The notes: generated by a model not told the origin, from the letters alone. Positions 1 to 10,096 are shown, counted from the first letter of the stretch. The stretch: DNA of 47,097 bases from an uncultured Clostridia bacterium (GCA_945992255.1 CAMFVQ010000052.1:1-47097), one strand, 5' to 3'. A program made the numbers and translations.

Positions 1-29
1 CAAGGATATTATTTATCCGCAGAAGAGAG

Positions 30-155
30 CGTCCCTTGTTGCAAGGGAAGCTGTTTTGCGTTAGCGTAGCGGTAGCAAAACTGAAGGGATAAGAAAAGCA
101 AACTTGGCTTGACAATCCCTATCGGCTAGTTTCCGCATAGGTGCTACAACTAGCC
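30..155. repeat. Structured intergenic element with three hairpins (CCCTTG-TTG-CAAGGG; GTTTTGC...GCAAAAC; GGCTAGT...ACTAGCC)
   Basis: Inverted repeats at 33-38/42-47, 53-59/75-81 and 124-130/149-155; no ORF in the track covers this region. Confidence 0.5.
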
Positions 156-253
156 ACTTCGCTTGCTAAGGGGCAGTCTTTTGCAAGTCGTTTTCTTTTG
201 CTGTTTGGGCTTGAAAAGTTTGCTCATTTGATTATTAGTTTTTTTATTTTTTC

Positions 254-282
254 TTGATTTTGTCAGTGTGTGGATATATAAT
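254..282 (+). promoter_or_regulatory. SigA-type promoter for the mannoside operon
   Basis: TTGATT-N17-TATAAT, about 30 bp upstream of ATG 315. Confidence 0.6.
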
Positions 283-314
283 ATAATCAGTTGGACAAAA
301 TCGGGGGGGGAAAT

Positions 315-1265
315 ATGAGCAAACTTATATGTATGGGCGAATGCCTTATTGATTTTTTGCCTCTAGATGGCGAACTATCTTTTGCTGGAAAGGCTGGCGG
401 TGCACCTACTAACGTGTGTGCGGCGGTTGGAAAACTAGGAGGAGAGAGTTACTATCTTGGAATGATGGCAAGAGATAATTTTTCCAATTTTCTACTAGAA
501 AAACTAAAAAAATGCAATGTTAAAACTGACTATATTTCCTTTACGGACAAGGCAGGAACTGGGCTCGCTTTTGTATCCCTAGACAAAAACGGCGATAGAT
601 CTTTTTCTTTTTTTAGGAATCCTTGCGCCGATATGCTATTTGATAAAGACGAAGTTAGGGAAGAATATTTTGATATGGGCGATGTGCTACATTTTTGTTC
701 GGTCGACCTTGTGGATTGTCCTACAAAAGAGGCTACGAAAAAAGCAATAGATATTGCGAGCAAAAAAGGCTGTTACGTTTCTTTTGATGTAAATCTAAGA
801 TTGAATATTTGGAATAATGATACCAAGTGCTTAACTGTAGTAAAAGAATTTTTGCCCCTATGTGATATTGTCAAAGTAACCGATGAAGAATTATCTTTGA
901 TAACAAAAGAAAACGACCTACAAAAAGGCGTTGAGAAAATGTTTGATTTGTCAAAAAATGCAAAACTTTTGTTTGTTACGATGGGTAAAAATGGTGCAGC
1001 AATGTTTTCAAAAACAGAAAAACATTTTGAACAAGCCGCCAAAACGAACGTCGTTGACACTACAGGGGCGGGAGATTGTTTTAGTGGAACAATTATTTTC
1101 AATATTCTTAGCCGCAAAAATAAAGATAAGCAACAACTAAAATTTGGTGAAATGATAAATGCAGTACAAATGGCGTCTAAAGCGTGCGCTATTGTTGTTT
1201 CAAGAAAAGGCGCTATGGAAAGTATGCCTACTATGGAGGAGATAGAAAATTATGACAGATACTAA
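315..1265 (+). CDS. PfkB-family carbohydrate kinase (fructokinase-like)
   Basis: N-terminal MGECLIDFLP, C-terminal DTTGAGDCFSG motif; ATG 315 preceded by a G8 SD-like tract (track start 291 is upstream). Confidence 0.9.
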   Translation: MSKLICMGECLIDFLPLDGELSFAGKAGGAPTNVCAAVGKLGGESYYLGMMARDNFSNFLLEKLKKCNVKTDYISFTDKAGTGLAFVSLDKNGDRSFSFFRNPCADMLFDKDEVREEYFDMGDVLHFCSVDLVDCPTKEATKKAIDIASKKGCYVSFDVNLRLNIWNNDTKCLTVVKEFLPLCDIVKVTDEELSLITKENDLQKGVEKMFDLSKNAKLLFVTMGKNGAAMFSKTEKHFEQAAKTNVVDTTGAGDCFSGTIIFNILSRKNKDKQQLKFGEMINAVQMASKACAIVVSRKGAMESMPTMEEIENYDRY

Positions 1266-2307
1266 ATCAATCGCCCAAAAGCCAATATTTTTTGAAAGAA
1301 ATAGAGTGTTTAGAGTGTATTTGGGAGGCAAACAATACGCAAAACTGATGGGAGATAAACCCGAGGACAATTTTTTCCCAGAAGAATGGATTGCAAGCAA
1401 AGTAAAGGCAATCAATCCAAAATATTTTGGGAAAAGAGATGGCGTTTCTGTTGTTAGAGGCACAGATATTTTCTTTGATGACTTGTTGAAAGAGCAAAAG
1501 GAATTGTTGCTGGGCGATAGAAAATATGATTGTTTGGTCAAATATCTTGACAGTGCGATAAGACTCCCCGTTCAAGTGCACCCTACCAAAGAGTTTTCCA
1601 AAAAGTTTTTTGATAGCGAATATGGGAAAACGGAAAGTTGGTTGGTTGTAGATACAAGACCAGGTGCGTCGATTTATTTTGGATTTAGAGATAAGATTGA
1701 CAAACAAACGCTTAGCAATCTGGAAGAGAGAAGCCTTGACGAAAAGGACATTATGTCCACTATTTTAGGAAGAGTCGATGCCAAAGTCGGAGATACATAT
1801 ATTATCAATGCAGGGCTTATACATGCTATTGGGGCTGGTTGTACCATTGTGGAAGTGCAAGAACCAACTGATTTTACTATACAACCCGAAAACTGGTGTG
1901 GTGATTATAAAATTAGCGAAGAAGAGAAATATATTGGGCTATCTAAAAGTGATGCGCTAGATTGTTTCAACTATGATTTGTATGGTAAAAAAGCAATAGA
2001 GCTTGCAAGTGTTACACCAAAAGTTGTGGCCAATGAAAACGGCTATAAAAAAGAAGCTTTGATAGACTATGATGTTACGCCGTGTTTTGCAGAGAATAGA
2101 CATACCCTAACGGGTGGAAAATTTGTTATGGACTATGGTCCGGCTGTGTTTATCGTGCTTGATGGATTGGTTACAATCGAAGGCAAAGATTATCAAAAAC
2201 AAGTCAAGAAGGGAGAATATTTCTTTTTGCCATATTGTTGTCAACAAAAATTTTCAATAAGCGGAAATGGCACAATTATAGAATGCTTACCGAGCAAACA
2301 AGACTAG
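1252..2307 (+). CDS. manA: Mannose-6-phosphate isomerase, class I type
   Basis: VQVHPTKEFSKK, GLIHAIGAGCTIVEVQEPTDFT; overlaps the upstream CDS end. Confidence 0.88.
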   Translation: MTDTKSIAQKPIFFERNRVFRVYLGGKQYAKLMGDKPEDNFFPEEWIASKVKAINPKYFGKRDGVSVVRGTDIFFDDLLKEQKELLLGDRKYDCLVKYLDSAIRLPVQVHPTKEFSKKFFDSEYGKTESWLVVDTRPGASIYFGFRDKIDKQTLSNLEERSLDEKDIMSTILGRVDAKVGDTYIINAGLIHAIGAGCTIVEVQEPTDFTIQPENWCGDYKISEEEKYIGLSKSDALDCFNYDLYGKKAIELASVTPKVVANENGYKKEALIDYDVTPCFAENRHTLTGGKFVMDYGPAVFIVLDGLVTIEGKDYQKQVKKGEYFFLPYCCQQKFSISGNGTIIECLPSKQD

Positions 2308-2316
2308 GAGAATTTT

Positions 2317-4854
2317 ATGCAAAATCTAAACCTTAATGGCAACTGGCAACTAAAACAAATCAATGGCGATATCGTAGTAAATGCAAACGTACCTACTTGC
2401 AATTATACGGCGCTTATCGACAACAAGATTATCAAAGATCCCTTCTTGTCAACTTATGAAAAAGACGCTTATTTTGTTGGTTTATACGATTGGGAATTTA
2501 GCAGAGAATTTGATATAACTAGCAAAATGCTAGACTATAATTTTGCAAAACTTGAGTGCAAAATGATTGATACTATTGCAACTATTTTTGTAAATGACAC
2601 CGAAGTTGCAAAAACGCAAAATTGCTTTATTGAACATTCTTTTGATATAAAAAAATATTTATCTGTGGGCAAAAACACAATCAAAGTGCTTATAAAGTCA
2701 CCTATAGAATATGTAAAGAGCTTGCAAAAGAAAGAAAGAGTTCCTCGCAACAACAATGGACAAAACGGTATTCCGCATATAAGAAAACCGCAATGCCATT
2801 TTGGTTGGGATTGGGGACCTGTGCTTGTTCCTAGTGGAATAAGTAAGGATATTTTCATATCTTTTTCTGACGTAGAAAAAATTAAAAATGTAGAGATTAC
2901 TCAAAACCATTTTGAAAACAAAGTGGAATTGATTGTCACGGCTGAAAGTGAAACTTGCAAAGAGTATAATTTTAATATAAAAGTTTTTTCACCAGAAAAC
3001 AAATTGATAAAAAGCGTTGATATTTTCGATAAAAAACCTACCATAAAAGTTGATATAGAAAATCCTAAACTTTGGTGGACATATGAATTGAATAAGGTAG
3101 ACACCCAGCCACTATATAGAGTCGAGGTAAATATTCTTTCTGATGGCAATGTTGCTCAACAAGTAACAAAAAAAGTAGGTCTTAGAACACTCACTTTGGA
3201 TAGGTCGAAAGATAGTGCGGGCGAAAATTTTTGTTTTGTATTAAACGGTGTTCATATTTTTGTTAAGGGAGCCAATTGGATACCGGCTGATAGTTTTATT
3301 GATAGAGTTGGGACTGACAAAATAGATTATTACCTAAATAGTGCAAGATTTTCCAACTTCAATATGATAAGAATTTGGGGCGGTGGATATTATGGCGATG
3401 ACTATTTTTATGATAAATGTGATGAAATGGGCATACTTTTGTGGCAAGATTTTATGTTCGCTTGCCAGCCATATCCATTTTTCATTGAAAGTCTGCTCCA
3501 AAATGTATTGGATGAAGTTACATTCAATGTAAACAGGCTAAAACACCACGCCTCTCTTGCCCTATGGTGCGGAAATAACGAAATAGAAGCTATGGATATT
3601 GCTTGGAAAAATAGAATAAAATATATAAAATGGACACAAAAGTTTTTCTATGATATTTTGCCAAAGCATCTAGAAAACTTAGATGCCTCTACACCATATA
3701 TTGCAGGTTCGCCAATTGGCACAAGCTATCAAACAGGTGTTGGCACGGACAATGTCGGCGATACGCACTTGTGGGCTGTTTGGCATGGTCTTCAACCTCT
3801 AAACTATTATCGAAAAAGACTAACTAGATTTTGTAGCGAGTATGGTTTTGAATCGTTGCCAGACCTAAAAACAATAGAAAAATTTGCAACAAAAGAAGAT
3901 TATTCACTAGGCTCAAAAGTCTTTAATAGTCACCAAAAATGTTTGAGTGGCAACAAAAAAATGAAGTATTATATAGCATCAAGATTTTCTTTGCCAAAAA
4001 ACTTTGTGGATTATGTGTACCTCTCTCAAATATGCCAACTGGAATGTATAAAAGATGCAACCGAACATTGGCGTCGCAACAAAGGAAGGTGCAATGGCTC
4101 TATGTATTGGCAATTCAATGATTGTTGGCCTGTTTGCTCGTGGGCTAGTATGGATTATTACGGCAATTATAAGGCTCTTCAATATGGCGCAAGACATTTT
4201 AACAATCCACTTGCGTTGTCAGCCGTTGTGGAAGAGGGAAAGGTGGTTGTTTATGTCACCAACGACACCCTAAACTCTCAAAAGTTGCAATTGAACACAC
4301 AGCTAATAACATTCGAGGGCGAAGTTGAGTATAGCCATAGGGAAGATATAAAAATAGAAAGCAATAGTGTTGAAAGTTTTGAAATACTCAACATAACGGA
4401 CAAAAATAATGTAAAGGACTGCATTTTTTATGCTAGCCTAACAAAAGATGATGAGATTGTTTTTGAAAAAACATTGCTTTTTGATATCGAAAAGAAATTA
4501 AAGTTGCCAAAAGCAGACATTGATGTCAGTGTAAAAATTGAAAATGATACCGCTATTATCACCTTGCACTCCAATAAATATGCTCACTATGTTGCAATAC
4601 ATACCACGACGTGCAGTTTGCCTTTGAGCGACAATTATTTTGATATATTGCCTAATCAAACAAAAATTGTTACCCAAAAGTTGAATGGTAAGAAGATAGA
4701 TATAGAAAATGAGTATAAGATAAAGTCAACAACTGATATCGAGGCAAAAGGAAGTGCCTTATACGACAATTTTGAGAGATTTAAGGTGTTGATTGAACCT
4801 ATCAATTTGGTGCAATATTTGTTCAATAAAGTTGTCCCTAAGGACATAAAATAA
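2317..4854 (+). CDS. Glycoside hydrolase family 2, beta-mannosidase-like
   Basis: RIWGGGYYGDDYFYDKCDEMGILLWQDFMFAC, LALWCGNNEIE, FCSEYGFESLP motifs. Confidence 0.92.
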   Translation: MQNLNLNGNWQLKQINGDIVVNANVPTCNYTALIDNKIIKDPFLSTYEKDAYFVGLYDWEFSREFDITSKMLDYNFAKLECKMIDTIATIFVNDTEVAKTQNCFIEHSFDIKKYLSVGKNTIKVLIKSPIEYVKSLQKKERVPRNNNGQNGIPHIRKPQCHFGWDWGPVLVPSGISKDIFISFSDVEKIKNVEITQNHFENKVELIVTAESETCKEYNFNIKVFSPENKLIKSVDIFDKKPTIKVDIENPKLWWTYELNKVDTQPLYRVEVNILSDGNVAQQVTKKVGLRTLTLDRSKDSAGENFCFVLNGVHIFVKGANWIPADSFIDRVGTDKIDYYLNSARFSNFNMIRIWGGGYYGDDYFYDKCDEMGILLWQDFMFACQPYPFFIESLLQNVLDEVTFNVNRLKHHASLALWCGNNEIEAMDIAWKNRIKYIKWTQKFFYDILPKHLENLDASTPYIAGSPIGTSYQTGVGTDNVGDTHLWAVWHGLQPLNYYRKRLTRFCSEYGFESLPDLKTIEKFATKEDYSLGSKVFNSHQKCLSGNKKMKYYIASRFSLPKNFVDYVYLSQICQLECIKDATEHWRRNKGRCNGSMYWQFNDCWPVCSWASMDYYGNYKALQYGARHFNNPLALSAVVEEGKVVVYVTNDTLNSQKLQLNTQLITFEGEVEYSHREDIKIESNSVESFEILNITDKNNVKDCIFYASLTKDDEIVFEKTLLFDIEKKLKLPKADIDVSVKIENDTAIITLHSNKYAHYVAIHTTTCSLPLSDNYFDILPNQTKIVTQKLNGKKIDIENEYKIKSTTDIEAKGSALYDNFERFKVLIEPINLVQYLFNKVVPKDIK

Positions 4855-4961
4855 ATACTAAAGCAATTTATGATGATCATGTAAAAGTGGTCATTATTTT
4901 ATGTGAAAATCATCAACAACAAAGTTATTATGGAGAGTATTCTTGCAAAAGTCTTTGGCAG

Positions 4962-4990
4962 ATAAAAAATGCCCACCCCGAGGGGTGGAC
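4962..4990 (-). terminator. Rho-independent terminator of trpB
   Basis: CCACCCC/GGGGTGG stem with A6 on + strand (U tract on -) just after the trpB stop. Confidence 0.75.
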
Positions 4991-5011
4991 AAGCTGTTTG
5001 ATTTTGTTTGG

Positions 5012-6232
5012 TTATCTGATGCCGTAATGCTCGATGATATAATCCATATCCTTATCTCCACGGCCGGACAAGTTGATAAGCACTGAGCCTTTGTCCATTG
5101 TTTGGGCAAGTTTCATACCATAAGCGACAGCGTGTGAGCTTTCGATTGCAGGAATGATACCTTCTAGGCGAGATAGCTTGAAGAAAGCATCGATTGTTTC
5201 ATCATCATTGATGACATCGTACTTAACTCTGCCAATTTCTTTCCAAAAAGCATGTTCTGGACCAGAAGATGGATAGTCAAGACCGCTTGCAACTGAATAT
5301 ACAGGAGCAGGCTCGCCGTTTTCATCTTTTAGCATAATGCTGTTGAAGCCGTGCATAATGCCCTCTGTGCCGTATGTGAGGCTTGCTGCGTGGTCACCGA
5401 GCTTTGGTCCACGACCGAGAGGTTCTACGCCATAGATATCCACTGGGTCATTGAGGAAGCCTGAGAAAAATCCTGCTGAATTGGAACCGCCACCTACACA
5501 AGCTACGATAGCATCAGGCAAATGACCTGTCATATCCAAAAATTGTTCTCTTGCCTCGATACCAACAACGCTTTGGAAATCTCTTACCATCATAGGGAAT
5601 GGGTGAGGACCAACGGTTGAGCCGATGCAATAGATAGCATCTTTGTATTCTTTGCTGTAAGCTTCGAAAGCAGCATCAACAGCTTCTTTAAGAGTTTGGA
5701 GTCCGTGAGTAACTTCGACTACATTTGCACCCAAAATCTTCATTCTAGCAACGTTTGGAGCTTGTTTTTTGATGTCTACAGCGCCCATATAAATGTCGCA
5801 TTCTAGACCAAAATAAGCAGCTGCAGTAGCAAGAGCTACACCGTGTTGACCAGCGCCAGTTTCGGCAATGACTTTGTGCTTGCCCATATACTTGGCAAGG
5901 AGAGCTTCGCCCATGCAGTGGTTGAGCTTGTGAGCACCAGAATGGTTGAGGTCTTCACGCTTTGCGTAAAGTTGTACCTTGCCACCTAGAGCATTGGACA
6001 ATCTCTCGAGATGAGATACTGGGGTAGGTCTGCCTTGGAATTCTTTACGAATTCTTCTGAGTTCTGCAATAAATTTTCTTGATTGGCAAATTGAGTGATA
6101 TGCCTCGGTTATTTCGTTCATAGCGGCTTGCAATTCGGTTGGAATAAAGCTGCCGCCGTATTTGCCAAAGTATCCTTTGTTGTCAGGGTAGTTTCTAAAA
6201 TATGTGTCAAAATCTACATTGTTAAGTTTCAT
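5012..6232 (-). CDS. trpB: Tryptophan synthase beta chain (stand-alone)
   Basis: [45 protein letters not shown]. Confidence 0.95.
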   Translation of the reverse strand: MKLNNVDFDTYFRNYPDNKGYFGKYGGSFIPTELQAAMNEITEAYHSICQSRKFIAELRRIRKEFQGRPTPVSHLERLSNALGGKVQLYAKREDLNHSGAHKLNHCMGEALLAKYMGKHKVIAETGAGQHGVALATAAAYFGLECDIYMGAVDIKKQAPNVARMKILGANVVEVTHGLQTLKEAVDAAFEAYSKEYKDAIYCIGSTVGPHPFPMMVRDFQSVVGIEAREQFLDMTGHLPDAIVACVGGGSNSAGFFSGFLNDPVDIYGVEPLGRGPKLGDHAASLTYGTEGIMHGFNSIMLKDENGEPAPVYSVASGLDYPSSGPEHAFWKEIGRVKYDVINDDETIDAFFKLSRLEGIIPAIESSHAVAYGMKLAQTMDKGSVLINLSGRGDKDMDYIIEHYGIR

Positions 6233-6263
6233 TTGTTTTCTCCTTTAGACTTTCGTCTTTTTC

Positions 6264-6292
6264 ATTATAACATAATTGTTGTTGATTTACAA
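6264..6292 (-). promoter_or_regulatory. SigA-type promoter of trpB
   Basis: Minus strand TTGTAA-N17-TATAAT, leader with GAAA-tetraloop hairpin and AAAGGAG SD. Confidence 0.65.
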
Positions 6293-6339
6293 TTGTTCAT
6301 ACACCTTTGTATGAAGAGAGTAGCAATTTATTTGCTACT

Positions 6340-6366
6340 AAAAAGAGCCACATTGCTGTGGCTCTT
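6340..6366 (-). terminator. Rho-independent terminator of the large lipoprotein gene
   Basis: AGAGCCACA-TTGC-TGTGGCTCT stem with U-tract on the minus strand; second hairpin TAGCAA-TTTA-TTGCTA follows at about 6320-6338. Confidence 0.75.
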
Positions 6367-6374
6367 AGTATTTG

Positions 6375-9300
6375 TTAGTCGTTGAATTTGTTGTTGTTCG
6401 ACTTGGTAGTTTTGCTTGATTTCTTAGAAGTCAACTTTTTGTTTTTCTTCTTTGGAGCATACTTACGAACAATTACAACGATTACGGCAATTACGATAAA
6501 GCCACCTACAATTCCGGAGCTTATCCATAGCCACAACAAATCATTCTTGTCCTTGTTTTCATCAGTGCTTTCTGTCTTGTCTGCATTCTTGTCTTCTTCA
6601 GCATTTGCAGATTCTTCAGTGAACACAATACGATGATTGTTTGGAACAAGTTCGTCAGCAATCAATGATTGGTCAATATTCTCTTCGGTTTCGCCCTCTA
6701 CAACTTTTCTTGCGATGAATTCTTCTTCTGTGATAGTTGTAACAGAGTAGTTGTCAGCGAATACATAGCCCTTCTTCCAGTTGTCTTTGCCATTGTAGCC
6801 AAGACCTACGCTCAATGTTGCAGAAGCGGTAACCTTTTTGTCTGTCTTGACATAATAGTTGAGTTCTTTCCAAGTGCCGATTGTTTCTTCGCCATTCTCA
6901 GAGTATGTTGAAGTATTGATTGTACGCATTTTGTCATAATCGGTGGATTTGTCGCCGATAAGCTTACCAAATGTGTATGTTTGGTTGTTAAGTTTCAAAG
7001 TTACAGTTGCACTGTCTTTTGCATCTAGTCCGTATGTCAAAACACTGATACTGATTTTGTAGTATGTGTCAGCTTTGAGGTTGGTAGATGAAGAAGTGTA
7101 CTTGTAAGCACCTGCATTCTTGTTGTAGATAGCAAGTACAGAGTCGCCGATGTTCTTAGAATCATCAAAGATTGCGTTGGCAACAGCAGGCTTTTTGTCA
7201 GGGTCAATGTTAAGCTTTGACCAGTCGCCAGCAGTCTTGTCGAATACACCTGCGGTGAGGTTGTCGCTGTCAGATTTTGCTTCTGAGTCAATCAAAGAAC
7301 CAGACCAGTTGCTTGGTGATGCGATAGATTCTTTGTTGGTAGATTCGAAAGAATCAACAAGCCATGATTGGGTCAAAACATTGCTATTTGCAACATCTTG
7401 CTTAACAGCTTGCTTGTAAGTGTTTTCATCAACAGCAAGGTATTTTGCATTGTCGAAGAATGTCCAACCATTGTTGGTGTTGCTGGTAGCTTGAGGGTTA
7501 CCTGCATAGAGGCTGAGCTTCAAAGATACACTAGCAATACCAGTTTCTACATAGATATAGTATCTGTGCCAGTTGTTGTCAACTGGAGTGATGTTGTGAT
7601 ACTTTGTGTTTTTGCCGTTGCCAGACTTAGTAGAAAGCTCAATGGTGATGTTGGAGCCGTTTGATTTTGCCCAAACACTGAACACATAGTAAGAGTTGGC
7701 ACTCAAAGAAATAGAGTCAGAAGAGTAGCCAATCGCCTTAGAATCAACGCTGTTGATACCAAGTACGGTTGGGTTGTTCTCGATAGTTGCACCATCAAAG
7801 CCATCAAAGAAGTTGGCATCAGAAAGACCAAGCTCAGTCATAAGGGAAGTGCTGGTTAGATCAATGATACCGCTACGGCTTTGGCCATCTGTGATAGCAG
7901 ACTTGTTGGTGATTGTCCAATTCTTTGGAACAGCCATATGTTTGTCAAGTTTACCTTCGGTGGTGAAGATATTTTCTTTGTAGAGCTCTTTGGTTGCAGC
8001 AGAGTCGAAGAGTTTGAACTCGCCGTTGTTGGAAACTTCGTTAGAACCAGCAGACTCTTCAAAGCTTGTTGTGGTGGTGAGTGAATCAGAACTTACGGCA
8101 TTGTACTCAGACGCGGTAATCTTTTCTACGCTCATAGATTTGATTGTAGCACTACCAACAACGTGGTTGGAAGCTTGGGTACCTTTGCCTGAACCAAGTG
8201 CGTATTCTAGACCAACAATCTTAGACTCATAGTGTCCACCCTTGATAAAGAACCTAGCTTCGGTGTAACCATCAGCAATAGCATAATCTTTGAGATTTTC
8301 TGAGTTGAGGTTGGTTAGAGAAGAAGAAGATGTCTTCTTGTCAGTATATTTGTCTGTCTTTGCATCTTTGTTGACACTTACAAGGTTGATATTTAGACCC
8401 TTTGCTTTGTCTGCAATATCAGTCTTGAACAAAACAGATACAATATAGTATGTGTTAGGGTAGATTGTGTAACCATTGGTACTGTCGAGTTTTTCATCAG
8501 CATCTTTGGTGAAGTTGGATACGGTTGTAGCAGTAGGCAAGATGTTGTTGATTGTCAACAAACCGCCTTCTGTCTTGATTTCGCTACGATCAGCTGCGAT
8601 TGTTTCGTCATAGGTGGTGTTGACGAACTTGCTTTGATCGATTGGATCTTCTGGGTTGGCAGATTTGAGTGAGAACTTGTTTGAACTTTGGGCATTGTAT
8701 TCATCAGCGGTGATTTCGCCGAAAGAAATGCTGTCAAACAATGCTATACCTTTTACGTGAGTAGAAGTATCGTTCTTACCGCCTTGACCTAGCCACATTT
8801 CGAGATACAAATCGTTGTGACGCTTGGTGTTGCCTTCCACATAGAAAGTAACCTTTTGCCACTGGTCATTGGTGTTGATTTCGTCGATTGTGATATTTCT
8901 CTCATCGGTAGACTTGCCATTGGTAAGCTTGAGAGTAGCGCCCTTGCCTTCAAGGATGTTGGTGCGTACGTAAACAGAGAGAGCATAGTACTTGCCTGCA
9001 CTAAAACGAATAGCACTGCTTGCACGATATCCGTATGCGGTTGCTTTCTTGTTGTTGAGCATCATAACCTTGCTTCCAACTGAGTTTGGAGCTGCATTTA
9101 GGTCGAGATTGCCATCACCAAATACAACAGAAGTGGTAACAGCTGTGTCAACGATGCCCTTATCTACATAACTAGATGAAGATGGAGCAGAGCCATCAGA
9201 ACCATTGCCTTGTTGACCTGTGTACTTAACTGGGGTGAGGACGCTAGATGATGAAGATGTATAATCGAATTCGCTATCGCCTACAATCATACTGTATTTT

Positions 9301-10052
9301 GCTGTTGTAGCATTGATTGCTACTTCATCAAAATTGGCTTGGGTGAAAGCTGTTTCGCCTTCCTTAACCTTGGTGAGGTCGGTGAGTACAACATTGTCGA
9401 AGAATGCGTGACCTGCGGTGTAGATAGAACCATTGCCGAGAGAGAACACAAGTGAAATGTTGTTGTCAGCAATGTTGGAAGTTTGGAAATAAACGGTATA
9501 TTCTTTCCATTCGCCGTTGGTATTGATAGACTCGAAAGCTGCATAAGCATCACCATTGACATAAGCGTATACACCAGAGTTGTTGGTTGTGCTAGTAATC
9601 AATGTTTTTACAGAGAAAGTGAGTTTGTAGTAGCTGTTTTTGTTGAGTTTTACACCAGAAGAAGTGTACTTGTAAGAAGTAGCATTCTTGTTGTAAATCA
9701 TCAAAATCTTGTCATCATCAGCACCTACTTTGCCTGGGTTGTTGATGTTGCCATAAGTTTTCTTGTTGCTCTTGAAGCTCTTTTCGCTGGTGTCAACTAC
9801 ACCTGAAACGATGTTGTCAGAACCGCTTGGTGCACTGGAAGTGCCAACTGCACCTGTCCAAGAACTTGGAGTCAATGGATAATTCTCGCCAGTAGTCAAA
9901 GTAAATTGACCATTGGTGAAAAGCTCGTTGTTGTCAGCAGTGTCTTCATCTTTGTCTTTGTCCTTGTTGTCACAAGCAACAAATGAAGCGACTAGACAGA
10001 TGCACAATACAACTACGATAAGTGCTATGAGAAAATGTCTTTTCTTGTTCAT
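6375..10052 (-). CDS. Large multi-module surface lipoprotein with C-terminal membrane anchor; repeated carbohydrate-binding-like beta-sandwich modules
   Basis: Lipobox-like VASFVAC near N-terminus; about five repeats with YYK/YY..SV..., GEWKEYTVYF, FFDNV motifs; C-terminal hydrophobic segment followed by KKKNKK; SD AAAGGTGG before ATG. Confidence 0.8.
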   Translation of the reverse strand: MNKKRHFLIALIVVVLCICLVASFVACDNKDKDKDEDTADNNELFTNGQFTLTTGENYPLTPSSWTGAVGTSSAPSGSDNIVSGVVDTSEKSFKSNKKTYGNINNPGKVGADDDKILMIYNKNATSYKYTSSGVKLNKNSYYKLTFSVKTLITSTTNNSGVYAYVNGDAYAAFESINTNGEWKEYTVYFQTSNIADNNISLVFSLGNGSIYTAGHAFFDNVVLTDLTKVKEGETAFTQANFDEVAINATTAKYSMIVGDSEFDYTSSSSSVLTPVKYTGQQGNGSDGSAPSSSSYVDKGIVDTAVTTSVVFGDGNLDLNAAPNSVGSKVMMLNNKKATAYGYRASSAIRFSAGKYYALSVYVRTNILEGKGATLKLTNGKSTDERNITIDEINTNDQWQKVTFYVEGNTKRHNDLYLEMWLGQGGKNDTSTHVKGIALFDSISFGEITADEYNAQSSNKFSLKSANPEDPIDQSKFVNTTYDETIAADRSEIKTEGGLLTINNILPTATTVSNFTKDADEKLDSTNGYTIYPNTYYIVSVLFKTDIADKAKGLNINLVSVNKDAKTDKYTDKKTSSSSLTNLNSENLKDYAIADGYTEARFFIKGGHYESKIVGLEYALGSGKGTQASNHVVGSATIKSMSVEKITASEYNAVSSDSLTTTTSFEESAGSNEVSNNGEFKLFDSAATKELYKENIFTTEGKLDKHMAVPKNWTITNKSAITDGQSRSGIIDLTSTSLMTELGLSDANFFDGFDGATIENNPTVLGINSVDSKAIGYSSDSISLSANSYYVFSVWAKSNGSNITIELSTKSGNGKNTKYHNITPVDNNWHRYYIYVETGIASVSLKLSLYAGNPQATSNTNNGWTFFDNAKYLAVDENTYKQAVKQDVANSNVLTQSWLVDSFESTNKESIASPSNWSGSLIDSEAKSDSDNLTAGVFDKTAGDWSKLNIDPDKKPAVANAIFDDSKNIGDSVLAIYNKNAGAYKYTSSSTNLKADTYYKISISVLTYGLDAKDSATVTLKLNNQTYTFGKLIGDKSTDYDKMRTINTSTYSENGEETIGTWKELNYYVKTDKKVTASATLSVGLGYNGKDNWKKGYVFADNYSVTTITEEEFIARKVVEGETEENIDQSLIADELVPNNHRIVFTEESANAEEDKNADKTESTDENKDKNDLLWLWISSGIVGGFIVIAVIVVIVRKYAPKKKNKKLTSKKSSKTTKSNNNKFND

Positions 10053-10096
10053 TTTACCACCTTTGAATTTGGAGTACTAATATTATAGTCTTAATT

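Noticed and set aside
6382-9806. Many 60-107 aa ORFs antisense to the giant lipoprotein
   Set aside because: Low stop density on the opposite strand of a Ser/Thr/Asn-rich repeat protein; no independent signals
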